From: an uncultured Gammaproteobacteria bacterium
GTDB lineage: Bacteria > Pseudomonadota > Gammaproteobacteria > Steroidobacterales > JABDMI01
Assembly (NCBI GenBank): GCA_938039225.1
Contig: CALHVH010000109.1
Location: forward strand, 1 to 6,359
Direction of reading: 5' to 3'
DNA length: 6,359 nucleotides
Numbering within the stretch: position 1 is the first letter of the stretch; the number at the start of each line of letters is the position of its first letter. Under the pieces are notes generated by a model. It ran no database searches, was not told where the DNA came from, and worked only from the letters and a program-made list of their open reading frames with translations. The translations under genes and the position numbers were made by a program. Of the stretch, positions 1-5,577 are shown one piece after another.

Positions 1-587
1 GCAAGGCTAGTCGCAGCAATTCCAGCTGGTTCACAACTTTGTAGCTCTTTAAGCGCTTTTGAAATTTGTTGTTTACTAACGCTTTCATCAAATGGTTTAA
101 CTAACTCTTGAATGTCATTTAATGATTCAATTAAAAGCCCATCAGAATTTAATCCATCAATTAAATATTCAAATATGATGCGTTCTGCAAAAGAGCGATT
201 ATCTAAATTGAGCTGAGCGCTAAGGTGTTCAAATAGGGTTTCGGTGCTTGTATCAGCATAGTCTCGCATTTCTGGGAAATCAGAATTGGTTTTTGATTTA
301 CTCTGACCATAATCAGTATCAAGTTCGCTGGTGGGCACATCGTCCCAAGAGTCCTCACTGGCAGGCTCAGATTCTGATGCGGACTCTAGCTCAGAGAGAG
401 AGTCATCATTGGCGGATAAGTTGTCATCTGAGGGCTCTCGTTCAAGCATGACATTGCTTTCAAGCTGGTGTTGTAACTCAGTTTGTAAATCCATCACAGA
501 CATCTGCAAAATTCGCAGACTGTGTTTGAGCTGCGGCGTTAACTTAAGTTGCGTGCCGAGCTTAATGTTAATGGATTGTTTAAGCAT
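1..587 (-). CDS. rpoN: RNA polymerase sigma-54 factor, N-terminal part (3' end outside window)
   Basis: Sigma-54 directs core RNA polymerase to -24/-12 promoters and needs an AAA+ activator to open them. The reading frame begins at ATG 587 and is open to the left edge, giving 195 complete codons of a protein usually about 480 long. Residues 1-50 are region I: a glutamine- and leucine-rich stretch starting MLKQSINIKLGTQLKLTPQL and closing with LESNVMLE, matching the family's LESNPLLE block. Residues about 51-110 are a strongly acidic, serine-rich region II (SELESASESEPASED). From about 116 the core-binding domain begins, with LIDGLNSDGLL at 142-152 and EPAGIAATSL at 186-195, the counterpart of the family's DPxGVxARDL motif. 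The HTH and RpoN box lie outside the window. It follows lptB as in E. coli, but after 75 bp and with no clear Shine-Dalgarno sequence. Identification is by recognised sequence and by gene order. Confidence 0.95.
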   Translation of the reverse strand, partial: MLKQSINIKLGTQLKLTPQLKHSLRILQMSVMDLQTELQHQLESNVMLEREPSDDNLSANDDSLSELESASESEPASEDSWDDVPTSELDTDYGQSKSKTNSDFPEMRDYADTSTETLFEHLSAQLNLDNRSFAERIIFEYLIDGLNSDGLLIESLNDIQELVKPFDESVSKQQISKALKELQSCEPAGIAATSL

Positions 588-662
588 AAGTGAATGCTAT
601 CTAAGAATGGAGTTTGTTGCTAGTCTAAACGGTAAAGTAATGTGGCACTGATCTTATGCCTC
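588..662 (-). other. Leader between lptB and rpoN
   Basis: This is the widest gap inside the minus-strand cluster, at 75 bp against 2-25 elsewhere. TTGAGA at 661-666 (minus strand, overlapping the lptB stop) resembles a -35 box, but the best partner 18 bp on is CATTAC (637-642), a poor -10 match. No hairpin with a T-run was seen, so read-through from lptB into rpoN remains possible. No strong Shine-Dalgarno sequence precedes rpoN. Confidence 0.3.
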
Positions 663-1406
663 TCAAAGTTTAAAATCTTCTCCAAGATATACTTTTTTCA
701 CTTGCTCATTAGCAAGAACAGTTTCTGGTGTACCTTCTGCAATCAGTTGTCCTTCACTCAAGATATAAGCTCGGTCACAAATACCTAGGGTTTCTCGCAC
801 GCTATGATCGGTAATTAAGACACCAATGCCTCGGTCGGTAAGTTGGCGGATAATTTTTTGTATATCGATTACTGAAATGGGATCAACCCCAGCAAAAGGT
901 TCGTCTAATAGAATAAACAAGGGGTCAGCCGCTAAAGCCCGCGCAATTTCAACGCGTCGGCGTTCACCACCTGACAGGCTAATACCTAGACTGTCACGGA
1001 TATGCGTTATATGCAGTTCTTCTAATAATTCTTCAAGTTTACTTTCACGTTTAGCACGCGAGAGATCTTTGCGTGATTCAAGAATGGCGTAAATATTATC
1101 CTTAACACTTAGTTTTCTGAATACTGATGCCTCTTGGGGAAGGTAGCCAACGCCAAGGCGTGCACGAGCATGCATTGGAAGTTTAGTTATATCCTCACCA
1201 TCAAGTTGTATTGAGCCAGAGTTAGGGCGAACTAAACCGACAATCATATAAAAAGTAGTGGTTTTGCCGGCACCATTGGGTCCTAATAATCCAACAGACT
1301 CACCAGCAGCAATTTGTAAAGATACACCTTTAACTACTTGACGAGTTTTATAGCTCTTTTTTATATCATCAGCTTTTAAGATGCTTGATTTGGCGTTTGC
1401 AGTCAT
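663..1406 (-). CDS. lptB: LPS export ABC transporter ATP-binding protein LptB
   Basis: LptB is the cytoplasmic ATPase dimer of the LptB2FGC transporter, which pulls lipopolysaccharide out of the inner membrane. The 247-residue protein is close to the 241 of E. coli. All nucleotide-binding elements are intact: Walker A GPNGAGKT at 42-49 (Lys48), Q-loop Gln91 (GYLPQEASVF), signature LSGGE at 144-148, Walker B FILLDEP at 164-170 with catalytic Glu169, D-loop FAGVDP ending near 176, and H-loop His201 (LITDHSV). The DEPFAGVDPISV stretch is typical of LptB rather than of general ABC ATPases. Lys48, Glu169 and His201 are each offset by six from the E. coli positions I recall. The ATG lies only 2 bp after the lptA stop, which suggests coupled translation. 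LptF and LptG are not in the window; they are normally encoded elsewhere. Confidence 0.97.
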   Translation of the reverse strand: MTANAKSSILKADDIKKSYKTRQVVKGVSLQIAAGESVGLLGPNGAGKTTTFYMIVGLVRPNSGSIQLDGEDITKLPMHARARLGVGYLPQEASVFRKLSVKDNIYAILESRKDLSRAKRESKLEELLEELHITHIRDSLGISLSGGERRRVEIARALAADPLFILLDEPFAGVDPISVIDIQKIIRQLTDRGIGVLITDHSVRETLGICDRAYILSEGQLIAEGTPETVLANEQVKKVYLGEDFKL

Positions 1407-1408
1407 GC

Positions 1409-2026
1409 TTAGTTTTCGCTTTCTTCGCTGTTGGAAGTTTTGGTTTTGCTTGGCGGTTCAAAAATCAAATGCACACGACCATCACCTTTACCTTGATTAT
1501 CGGCTTTTAAACGTTCAGCATCTAAATCGTATTCAATGTGTTCGCCTTTAAGTTCATTGCCTGACTCAAGTAATTGAGCGTCACCATCAAGGGTAATCAT
1601 GCGAGTATTTAAATTGAATGAAATATTATTGGCTTGACCGTTCGCTTTGCTATTTTCGCCAACAAGATATCTAAAGCTAACAGGAGAACCAACTAAAGTA
1701 AAAGATTGCAATTGGCGATCTGCTAAAGAAATTTTGGCTTGTTTAGCTGATATATTCATTCCAGTCTTGTCAATACTGATGTTGCCACTTAATTCCCATT
1801 CGTTTTCAGAGATCGAAAATAAACGATCAGCCGTGATGTTTGCATCACCTTGTTTGATTACAACATTACCTGTGAGTGTGCAGTTTTCTAAATTTGTCCC
1901 ACAGTCAGAAGTGTCAGCATCAATTTCTAATGGTAAGTCTTCAGCCGCCTGTAAGTTAACAGACAAAAGTCCAAATACTAAACCGGTATAAATGGCTGTG
2001 ATGCATTTTTTGTTGATTGATAACAT
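1409..2026 (-). CDS. lptA: Periplasmic LPS transport protein LptA
   Basis: LptA polymerises through its beta-jellyroll edges into the periplasmic bridge that carries lipopolysaccharide from LptC to LptD. The 205-residue precursor starts with a Sec signal peptide: Lys6-Lys7, a hydrophobic core at about 9-24, and probable cleavage near 27-28 in VNLQAAED. The mature part has the OstA/LptA repeats: LTGNVVIKQGDANITADRLF at 51-70, WELSGNISI at 77-85, then ITLDGDAQLLESGNELKGEHIEYDL at about 144-168, interrupted here only by family variation. The tail after residue 190 is polar and serine/glutamate-rich, with no fold evident. Cys42 and Cys49 are both in the mature protein and may form a disulfide; mature E. 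coli LptA has no cysteine as I recall it. The gene sits 25 bp after lptC and 2 bp before lptB, the standard order. The ATG is preceded by a weak TAAGAG ribosome-binding site. Confidence 0.95.
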   Translation of the reverse strand: MLSINKKCITAIYTGLVFGLLSVNLQAAEDLPLEIDADTSDCGTNLENCTLTGNVVIKQGDANITADRLFSISENEWELSGNISIDKTGMNISAKQAKISLADRQLQSFTLVGSPVSFRYLVGENSKANGQANNISFNLNTRMITLDGDAQLLESGNELKGEHIEYDLDAERLKADNQGKGDGRVHLIFEPPSKTKTSNSEESEN

Positions 2027-2051
2027 AGTGACTCTTAGCTAAGTGTAAGCT

Positions 2052-2597
2052 TTAAGGTAAAAAGCGTATTTTAACGCGTGAGAGAAGTTTAATTCGTTCA
2101 TTCTGCATATCCAGAGTCATACCATTTGCTGTGATTATCTGTTGGCCTTTGATGGCCCTGATTGAGTCCTGGGTACTTAAGACTTGATTAGCAATATTAT
2201 AGTTCAAAGACTCGCTCTTAAAACTAGTCTTGTTTTGGTCTGACTGTGCGGCAATGACATTTCCTGAAAAGCTAATGTTTTCTCTACTCGCAGGCAGAAC
2301 AGCCTTGTCAGCTTTTACAATCCAGTTGCCTTGCGCATGATACTTAACTTGAATATTACTTAAATTTAAAGCATTGCTGGATAAGTCTTGTACTATTTTT
2401 TCGGCACTAATGGTGTACTCAACTTGGCCATCTTTATTGTAGCGAGTAAGTTCAGCAGTATTTAGGTAGTACCCAGGAACGGCTTCTTGTGTTTGTGGAT
2501 CACTGATTATTGCCGGCTCTTCTTCTTTTAATAACTGCCATAGACCAGCGGCAAGCACTAATAAAATAAGCGAATACATGATTTCTCTAGCGCTCAT
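2052..2597 (-). CDS. lptC: LPS export complex protein LptC
   Basis: LptC is a bitopic inner-membrane protein. Its periplasmic jellyroll receives lipopolysaccharide from LptB2FG and passes it to LptA. At 181 residues it is near the 191 of E. coli. A single uncleaved N-terminal membrane segment spans about residues 7-23 (YSLILLVLAAGLWQLL), followed by an acidic linker (KEEEP). The periplasmic domain begins with GYYLNTAELTRYNKDGQVEY (42-61) and continues through ISFSGNVIAAQS to the closing strands ANGMTLDMQNERIKLLSRVK. Sequence conservation in this family is low, so the call rests on the membrane anchor, the LptC strand pattern and the position between kdsC and lptA. Start ATG 2597 follows the kdsC stop by 4 bp with an AAGAG element upstream. 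A second in-frame ATG at codon 7 would leave almost no positively charged N-terminus, so the first start is preferred. Confidence 0.93.
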   Translation of the reverse strand: MSAREIMYSLILLVLAAGLWQLLKEEEPAIISDPQTQEAVPGYYLNTAELTRYNKDGQVEYTISAEKIVQDLSSNALNLSNIQVKYHAQGNWIVKADKAVLPASRENISFSGNVIAAQSDQNKTSFKSESLNYNIANQVLSTQDSIRAIKGQQIITANGMTLDMQNERIKLLSRVKIRFLP

Positions 2598-2601
2598 TAA
2601 A

Positions 2602-3099
2602 TTACGCTCTTGTACTGAGGATTAAGTCACACACTTCACGAACGGCCCCTAAGCCACCACTTTTTGAGCTAACCCAGTCTGCTTGATCAAGAACAGCTGA
2701 GATAGCATTTGCAGGAGCAAAGCCAAGAGCAACTTCTTGCATTGGAGCTAGGTCAGGAATATCGTCACCCATGTAAGCAATATTATTTTTTGAAATGCCC
2801 GTTTTATCTAGTAAGTCAGCAAAAGCAGGAAGTTTGTCTCCTTGGCCTAGATAGGTATGAGTTATTCCCAAATCTTTTAAACGGAGTTGCAAGGCTTTGC
2901 AATCACGTCCTGAAATGATGGCAACTTGAATATTATTACGCATTAACTCTTTAAGACCGTGTCCATCAAGGGAGTGAAACACTTTTAGCTCTTCCCCATT
3001 GGGACCATAATGTAAACGGCCATCAGTCAGTACGCCATCGACATCAAATATGACCAGTTGGATTTCTGTGAGTTTTTCTTTGAAACTTAACTCAGTCAT
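2602..3099 (-). CDS. kdsC: 3-deoxy-D-manno-octulosonate 8-phosphate phosphatase KdsC
   Basis: KdsC hydrolyses KDO-8-phosphate to free KDO and phosphate in the cytoplasm, just before CMP-KDO synthesis for the lipopolysaccharide core. It is a cap-less (C0) HAD phosphatase that works as a tetramer. Motif I is FDVDGVLTDG, with nucleophile Asp19 and acid/base Asp21. Motif II is IISGR, with Ser63. Motif III includes Lys89 in GQGDK. Motif IV is MGDDIPD, with Asp112 and Asp113 for magnesium. The C-terminal GGLGAVREVCDLIL stretch at 148-161 is typical of KdsC. At 165 residues it is shorter than the 188 of E. coli: it lacks most of the leader before motif I and has only a few residues after DLIL. No active-site residue is missing. 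ATG 3099 lies 2 bp after the kdsD stop, so translation is probably coupled. Confidence 0.96.
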   Translation of the reverse strand: MTELSFKEKLTEIQLVIFDVDGVLTDGRLHYGPNGEELKVFHSLDGHGLKELMRNNIQVAIISGRDCKALQLRLKDLGITHTYLGQGDKLPAFADLLDKTGISKNNIAYMGDDIPDLAPMQEVALGFAPANAISAVLDQADWVSSKSGGLGAVREVCDLILSTRA

Positions 3100-3101
3100 G
3101 T

Positions 3102-4070
3102 TTACATTAACCCCGCTTTAAAGAGGTCGTGAATATTCAAGGCGCCAATGAGTCTGTTTTCTTCTTTAACCAATAGCGCTGTAATTTTCTTTTCTTGCAT
3201 CATCTCAACGGCTTCGGCGGCTTTCTCGTCTTTAGCAACACAAACAAATTCTTTGGTCATGACCTCATCAATTGTTGTGTTGTGAATGTCAATTTGCTCA
3301 TCTAGAGTACGGCGTAAATCTCCATCAGTAAAGATGCCAATTAACTCTTTGTCTGGATTTAATATTGCCGTCATGCCCAGGCCTTTTTGGGTGACTTCTA
3401 CTAAAGCTTCACTTAAGGAGGATTGAGATACTACACTAGGTATTTGCTCTCCTGTTCGCATGATATCGCCAATCGTAAGCAGTAAACGTCTACCCAAACT
3501 GCCGCCCGGGTGTGACATAGCAAATTCTTCGGGAGTGAATCCGCGAATCTCTAATAAGGCCACAGCAAGCGCATCACCCAGAGCAAGAGCTGCAGTTGTG
3601 CTGGCTGTTGGAGCTAAGTTTAGCGGACAGGCTTCTTCGTTAACGCTGGCGTTTAAATGAACATCTGAATATTTTGCTAGCATTGAATTGGGATTACCAG
3701 TAATAGCAATCATTGGAATTTTACGCCGTGTAAAAATAGGTAATAAAGCAAGAATCTCATCTGTTTCGCCGGAGTTTGAAAACGCTATCAACACGTCATT
3801 TTCACTCAACATTCCTAAGTCGCCATGACTGGCTTCTCCAGGATGCATATAAAAGGCTGGCGTGCCTGTGCTAGCAAGTGTTGCAGCCGTTTTATTGGCT
3901 ATATGTCCAGATTTACCCATTCCGGTAACTACCACCTTGCCTTGGCAATCTAGACACAATTGGCAGGCTTGAGTGAAAGAGTCATCAAGGTTATCTGCAA
4001 TGTTTTGAATGGCGGCTTTCTCGATTGAAAGTGCTTTGAGGGCATGTTGTATGGCGTCGCTAGTTGGCAT
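3102..4070 (-). CDS. kdsD: Arabinose-5-phosphate isomerase KdsD
   Basis: KdsD interconverts D-ribulose 5-phosphate and D-arabinose 5-phosphate, the first committed step toward KDO. The 322-residue protein (E. coli 328) has an N-terminal SIS sugar-isomerase domain to about 200 and two C-terminal CBS domains at about 204-322. SIS motifs are VVVTGMGKSGHIANK (46-60), SHGDLGML, IAFSNSGETDEI (95-106), NEEACPLNLAPTAST (144-158) and MSHPGGSLGRRLL (185-197). Lys53, His82, Glu105, Glu146 and His187 are each offset by six from the E. coli residues I recall as functionally important (Lys59, His88, Glu111, Glu152, His193), so the enzyme should be active. The CBS pair contains GIFTDGDLRRTL and GALNIHDLFKAGLM. 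It lies 16 bp after yrbG and 2 bp before kdsC, its pathway partner. GutQ is a paralogue, but the KDO operon context supports KdsD. Confidence 0.97.
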   Translation of the reverse strand: MPTSDAIQHALKALSIEKAAIQNIADNLDDSFTQACQLCLDCQGKVVVTGMGKSGHIANKTAATLASTGTPAFYMHPGEASHGDLGMLSENDVLIAFSNSGETDEILALLPIFTRRKIPMIAITGNPNSMLAKYSDVHLNASVNEEACPLNLAPTASTTAALALGDALAVALLEIRGFTPEEFAMSHPGGSLGRRLLLTIGDIMRTGEQIPSVVSQSSLSEALVEVTQKGLGMTAILNPDKELIGIFTDGDLRRTLDEQIDIHNTTIDEVMTKEFVCVAKDEKAAEAVEMMQEKKITALLVKEENRLIGALNIHDLFKAGLM

Positions 4071-4086
4071 AATTTTAGTTCTTTGT

Positions 4087-5097
4087 TTAGCTAATGACTG
4101 AAGCTGTGCTAATTACTTCTGGAGCTGCTAATGATTGTAAAACGATTACTACTATATAGGCTACATAAATTCCTAATAAAATAAAACCGTGTCCACGATT
4201 CAAAGCACCTTCTTTTTTGTCACCTCGGGATTGCCATAAACAGAAAGCAAACAGCAAGCCAGTTATAAGCAGCATCAATGTGTAATCTCTATACATAAGT
4301 TCTTGAGAGATAGTAAGTGGACTCATAGTTCCAGCAATACCGATTACGGCTAGTAAATTGAATACGTTAGACCCAATAACATTACCCATGGCTAGATCGG
4401 GTTCACCTTTAAGTGCTCCAGCCAGTGAAGCGGCTAATTCGGGTAGACTGGTACCAATTGCGACTATGGTTAACCCAATAACTGCATCAGATATTCCAAA
4501 ACTGCGAGCAACAAATGAACTGCCATCTACAAGAATATTTGCTCCGATAACCAAAATACCTAAACCAAACACAGTCCAAAATATTGCAGCTTTAAAATTG
4601 ATGTCATCTTTGTTTTCTTGTTCGATTAATGAAGGATCATTTGCTGCGGTGCGTTTACCGTCCACTACAATCCACACCATGAAAACTAACAAGCCGATTA
4701 ACATTAATATCGCTTTAAAACGAGTGACTTCTAAGTTGTATAGCAAAACAAATACACCAAGCATTACCACCCATAGGATTGGGAACTCTTTACGTAGAGT
4801 TTGCGATTGCACGACCAAAGGGATAATTAATGCCGTTGCCCCTAATACCAAAGCCATGTTTGCAATATTTGACCCAATGGCATTACCAAGTGCAATACCA
4901 GGACTTCCTTTTAAGGCAGCGCTTGCTGAGACTAGCATTTCGGGAGCAGAGGTGCCAAAGGCAACCACAGTTAAGCCAATGAGTAGGGTAGATACATTAA
5001 GAGATTTTGCGATATCAGATGCTCCTTCAACAAAACGGTCAGCACCATAAGTTAAGCCTATTAATCCACCAATGATTTTTAAAACTGCTATAAACAT
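4087..5097 (-). CDS. yrbG: Calcium/sodium antiporter family inner-membrane protein (YrbG-like)
   Basis: This is a CaCA-superfamily cation exchanger predicted to swap Ca2+ against Na+ or H+ across the inner membrane. The ion specificity is inferred from the family. From the chosen ATG the protein has 336 residues and about ten hydrophobic segments, with a polar cytoplasmic loop near 148-168. It shows the diagnostic inverted alpha-repeats. Repeat 1 has GLTVVAFGTSAPE and GNAIGSN (acidic Glu53, 71-77). Repeat 2 has GLTIVAIGTSLPE and GNVIGSN (Glu220, 238-244). The two are offset by 167 residues. The frame is open further upstream to ATG 5139 and GTG 5148. I chose 5097 because MFIAVLKIIGGLIGLTYGADR aligns with the E. 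coli YrbG N-terminus and a purine-rich AAGAAGAA precedes it. The longer versions add a polar 14-17-residue leader. It is the first gene of the minus-strand operon, as in E. coli. Confidence 0.9.
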   Translation of the reverse strand: MFIAVLKIIGGLIGLTYGADRFVEGASDIAKSLNVSTLLIGLTVVAFGTSAPEMLVSASAALKGSPGIALGNAIGSNIANMALVLGATALIIPLVVQSQTLRKEFPILWVVMLGVFVLLYNLEVTRFKAILMLIGLLVFMVWIVVDGKRTAANDPSLIEQENKDDINFKAAIFWTVFGLGILVIGANILVDGSSFVARSFGISDAVIGLTIVAIGTSLPELAASLAGALKGEPDLAMGNVIGSNVFNLLAVIGIAGTMSPLTISQELMYRDYTLMLLITGLLFAFCLWQSRGDKKEGALNRGHGFILLGIYVAYIVVIVLQSLAAPEVISTASVIS

Positions 5098-5148
5098 AAA
5101 TTCTTCTTGCGATAAATGTGTGTTTGATTGAAAAAACATCGAAAGCAC

Positions 5149-5284
5149 ATATATTTAACAAAATACTTACCTAAGATGTCTACACATGATGAGGAAAGCC
5201 TCTAAACAGCGTATGATACACGCTTGCAACAGTTCAGGCGCTTAAATAGTGTTAATTTTAAGTGTTTGATGTATTTAATAAAAG
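5149..5284. promoter_or_regulatory. Divergent control region between yrbG and ibaG
   Basis: This AT-rich stretch must hold the promoters of both the minus-strand yrbG-lpt operon and ibaG-murA, unless either is read from outside. No ORF of note is present. For ibaG, TATGAT at 5212-5217 matches five of six -10 bases but lacks a recognisable -35 box. The same bases fall inside an imperfect 15-bp palindrome at 5209-5223 (GCGTATGATACACGC, with its arms matching at the outer four pairs). A small GAGG/CCTC hairpin is at 5191-5202. No RNA gene or riboswitch fold was recognised. In E. coli and Pseudomonas the mla operon lies at this place. Confidence 0.5.
5153..5182 (-). promoter_or_regulatory. Candidate sigma-70 promoter of the yrbG-kdsDC-lptCAB operon
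   Basis: On the minus strand TAGACA (5177-5182, five of six matches to TTGACA) is followed after 18 bp by TTAAAT (5153-5158, four of six to TATAAT). Transcription would begin near 5146. That would exclude the GTG 5148 start of yrbG and fit ATG 5139 or, better, 5097. The match is modest and such pairs occur by chance in AT-rich DNA. Confidence 0.3.
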
Positions 5285-5533
5285 ATGAAAATTATGCACA
5301 AAGAACTAATTCAAGAAATGATACAAACTGGTCTACCAAGCGCAGAGGTCCAAGTTCTGGGTGATGATGGACAACATTTTGAAGCCGTTGTTATAAGCGA
5401 TACCTTTATCGGTAAGCGATTGCTCCAACGTCATCAACAAGTATATGCATGTTTAGGTGAAAAAATGGGTAATGAAATACATGCTTTACGTCTCACAACC
5501 TTAACACCTGAAGAAGCACTGAATAAAAAATAG
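5285..5533 (+). CDS. ibaG: BolA family protein IbaG
   Basis: IbaG is a small cytoplasmic BolA-family protein that pairs with monothiol glutaredoxin around a [2Fe-2S] cluster and is linked to acid stress and iron-sulfur handling in E. coli. The 82 residues match the family's usual 80-90. Recognisable blocks are GDDGQHFEAVVISDTFIGK (26-44), the basic LLQRHQQVY (46-54) and NEIHALRLTTLTPEEA (63-78). His66 in IHAL is the near-invariant cluster ligand, and RHQ is the family's nucleic-acid-binding-like helix-turn. The usual tryptophan after TPEE is replaced by alanine. There are two possible starts: ATG 5285 has only AAAAG immediately next to it, while ATG 5294 (codon 4) has AAAGATGAAAA at a better distance. 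The difference is three residues. It stands directly upstream of murA, the usual pairing, but without the mla genes that normally precede it. Confidence 0.93.
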   Translation: MKIMHKELIQEMIQTGLPSAEVQVLGDDGQHFEAVVISDTFIGKRLLQRHQQVYACLGEKMGNEIHALRLTTLTPEEALNKK

Positions 5534-5563
5534 CTCAGCTGTTTTTCTAAAACAAATAAATTT

Positions 5564-5570
5564 AGGGTGA
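5564..5570 (+). promoter_or_regulatory. Ribosome-binding site of murA
   Basis: AGGGTGA lies seven bases upstream of the TTG codon at 5578 and is the best Shine-Dalgarno match in the window. It decides the start: it sits at proper distance from TTG and no ATG follows nearby in frame. A strong site paired with a weak start codon may set the MurA level, which is an inference. Confidence 0.75.
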
Positions 5571-5577
5571 AACTAAA

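Noticed and set aside
331..651. A 106-codon open frame on the plus strand
   Set aside because: It is antisense to the acidic region II and region I of rpoN; its serine-rich translation is a by-product of the opposite frame.
643..659. TGGCAC with a downstream GC on the plus strand, resembling a sigma-54 -24/-12 promoter next to rpoN
   Set aside because: The GG and GC elements are 12 bases apart rather than the required 10, the -12 box reads TTATG instead of TTGCA, and it would point into the antisense of lptB.
1647..1991. A 114-codon plus-strand frame opposite lptA
   Set aside because: The lptA frame has a signal peptide and OstA-type repeats, and the opposite frame shows no recognisable domain.
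2440..2465. GAACTT on the minus strand, considered as a sigma-E -35 box upstream of lptA
   Set aside because: No TCTGA-like -10 box occurs at the expected 15-17 bp, and the bases code for a well-formed part of LptC.
4358..5050. A 230-codon open frame on the plus strand
   Set aside because: It lies wholly antisense to yrbG, whose alpha-repeats and membrane segments are unmistakable. The plus-strand translation shows no family features and has no ribosome-binding site.
5534..5577. Possible terminator between ibaG and murA because of the GTTTTTC run
   Set aside because: The run is preceded only by a short CAGCTG palindrome with no stable stem, so it is more likely part of the murA leader.
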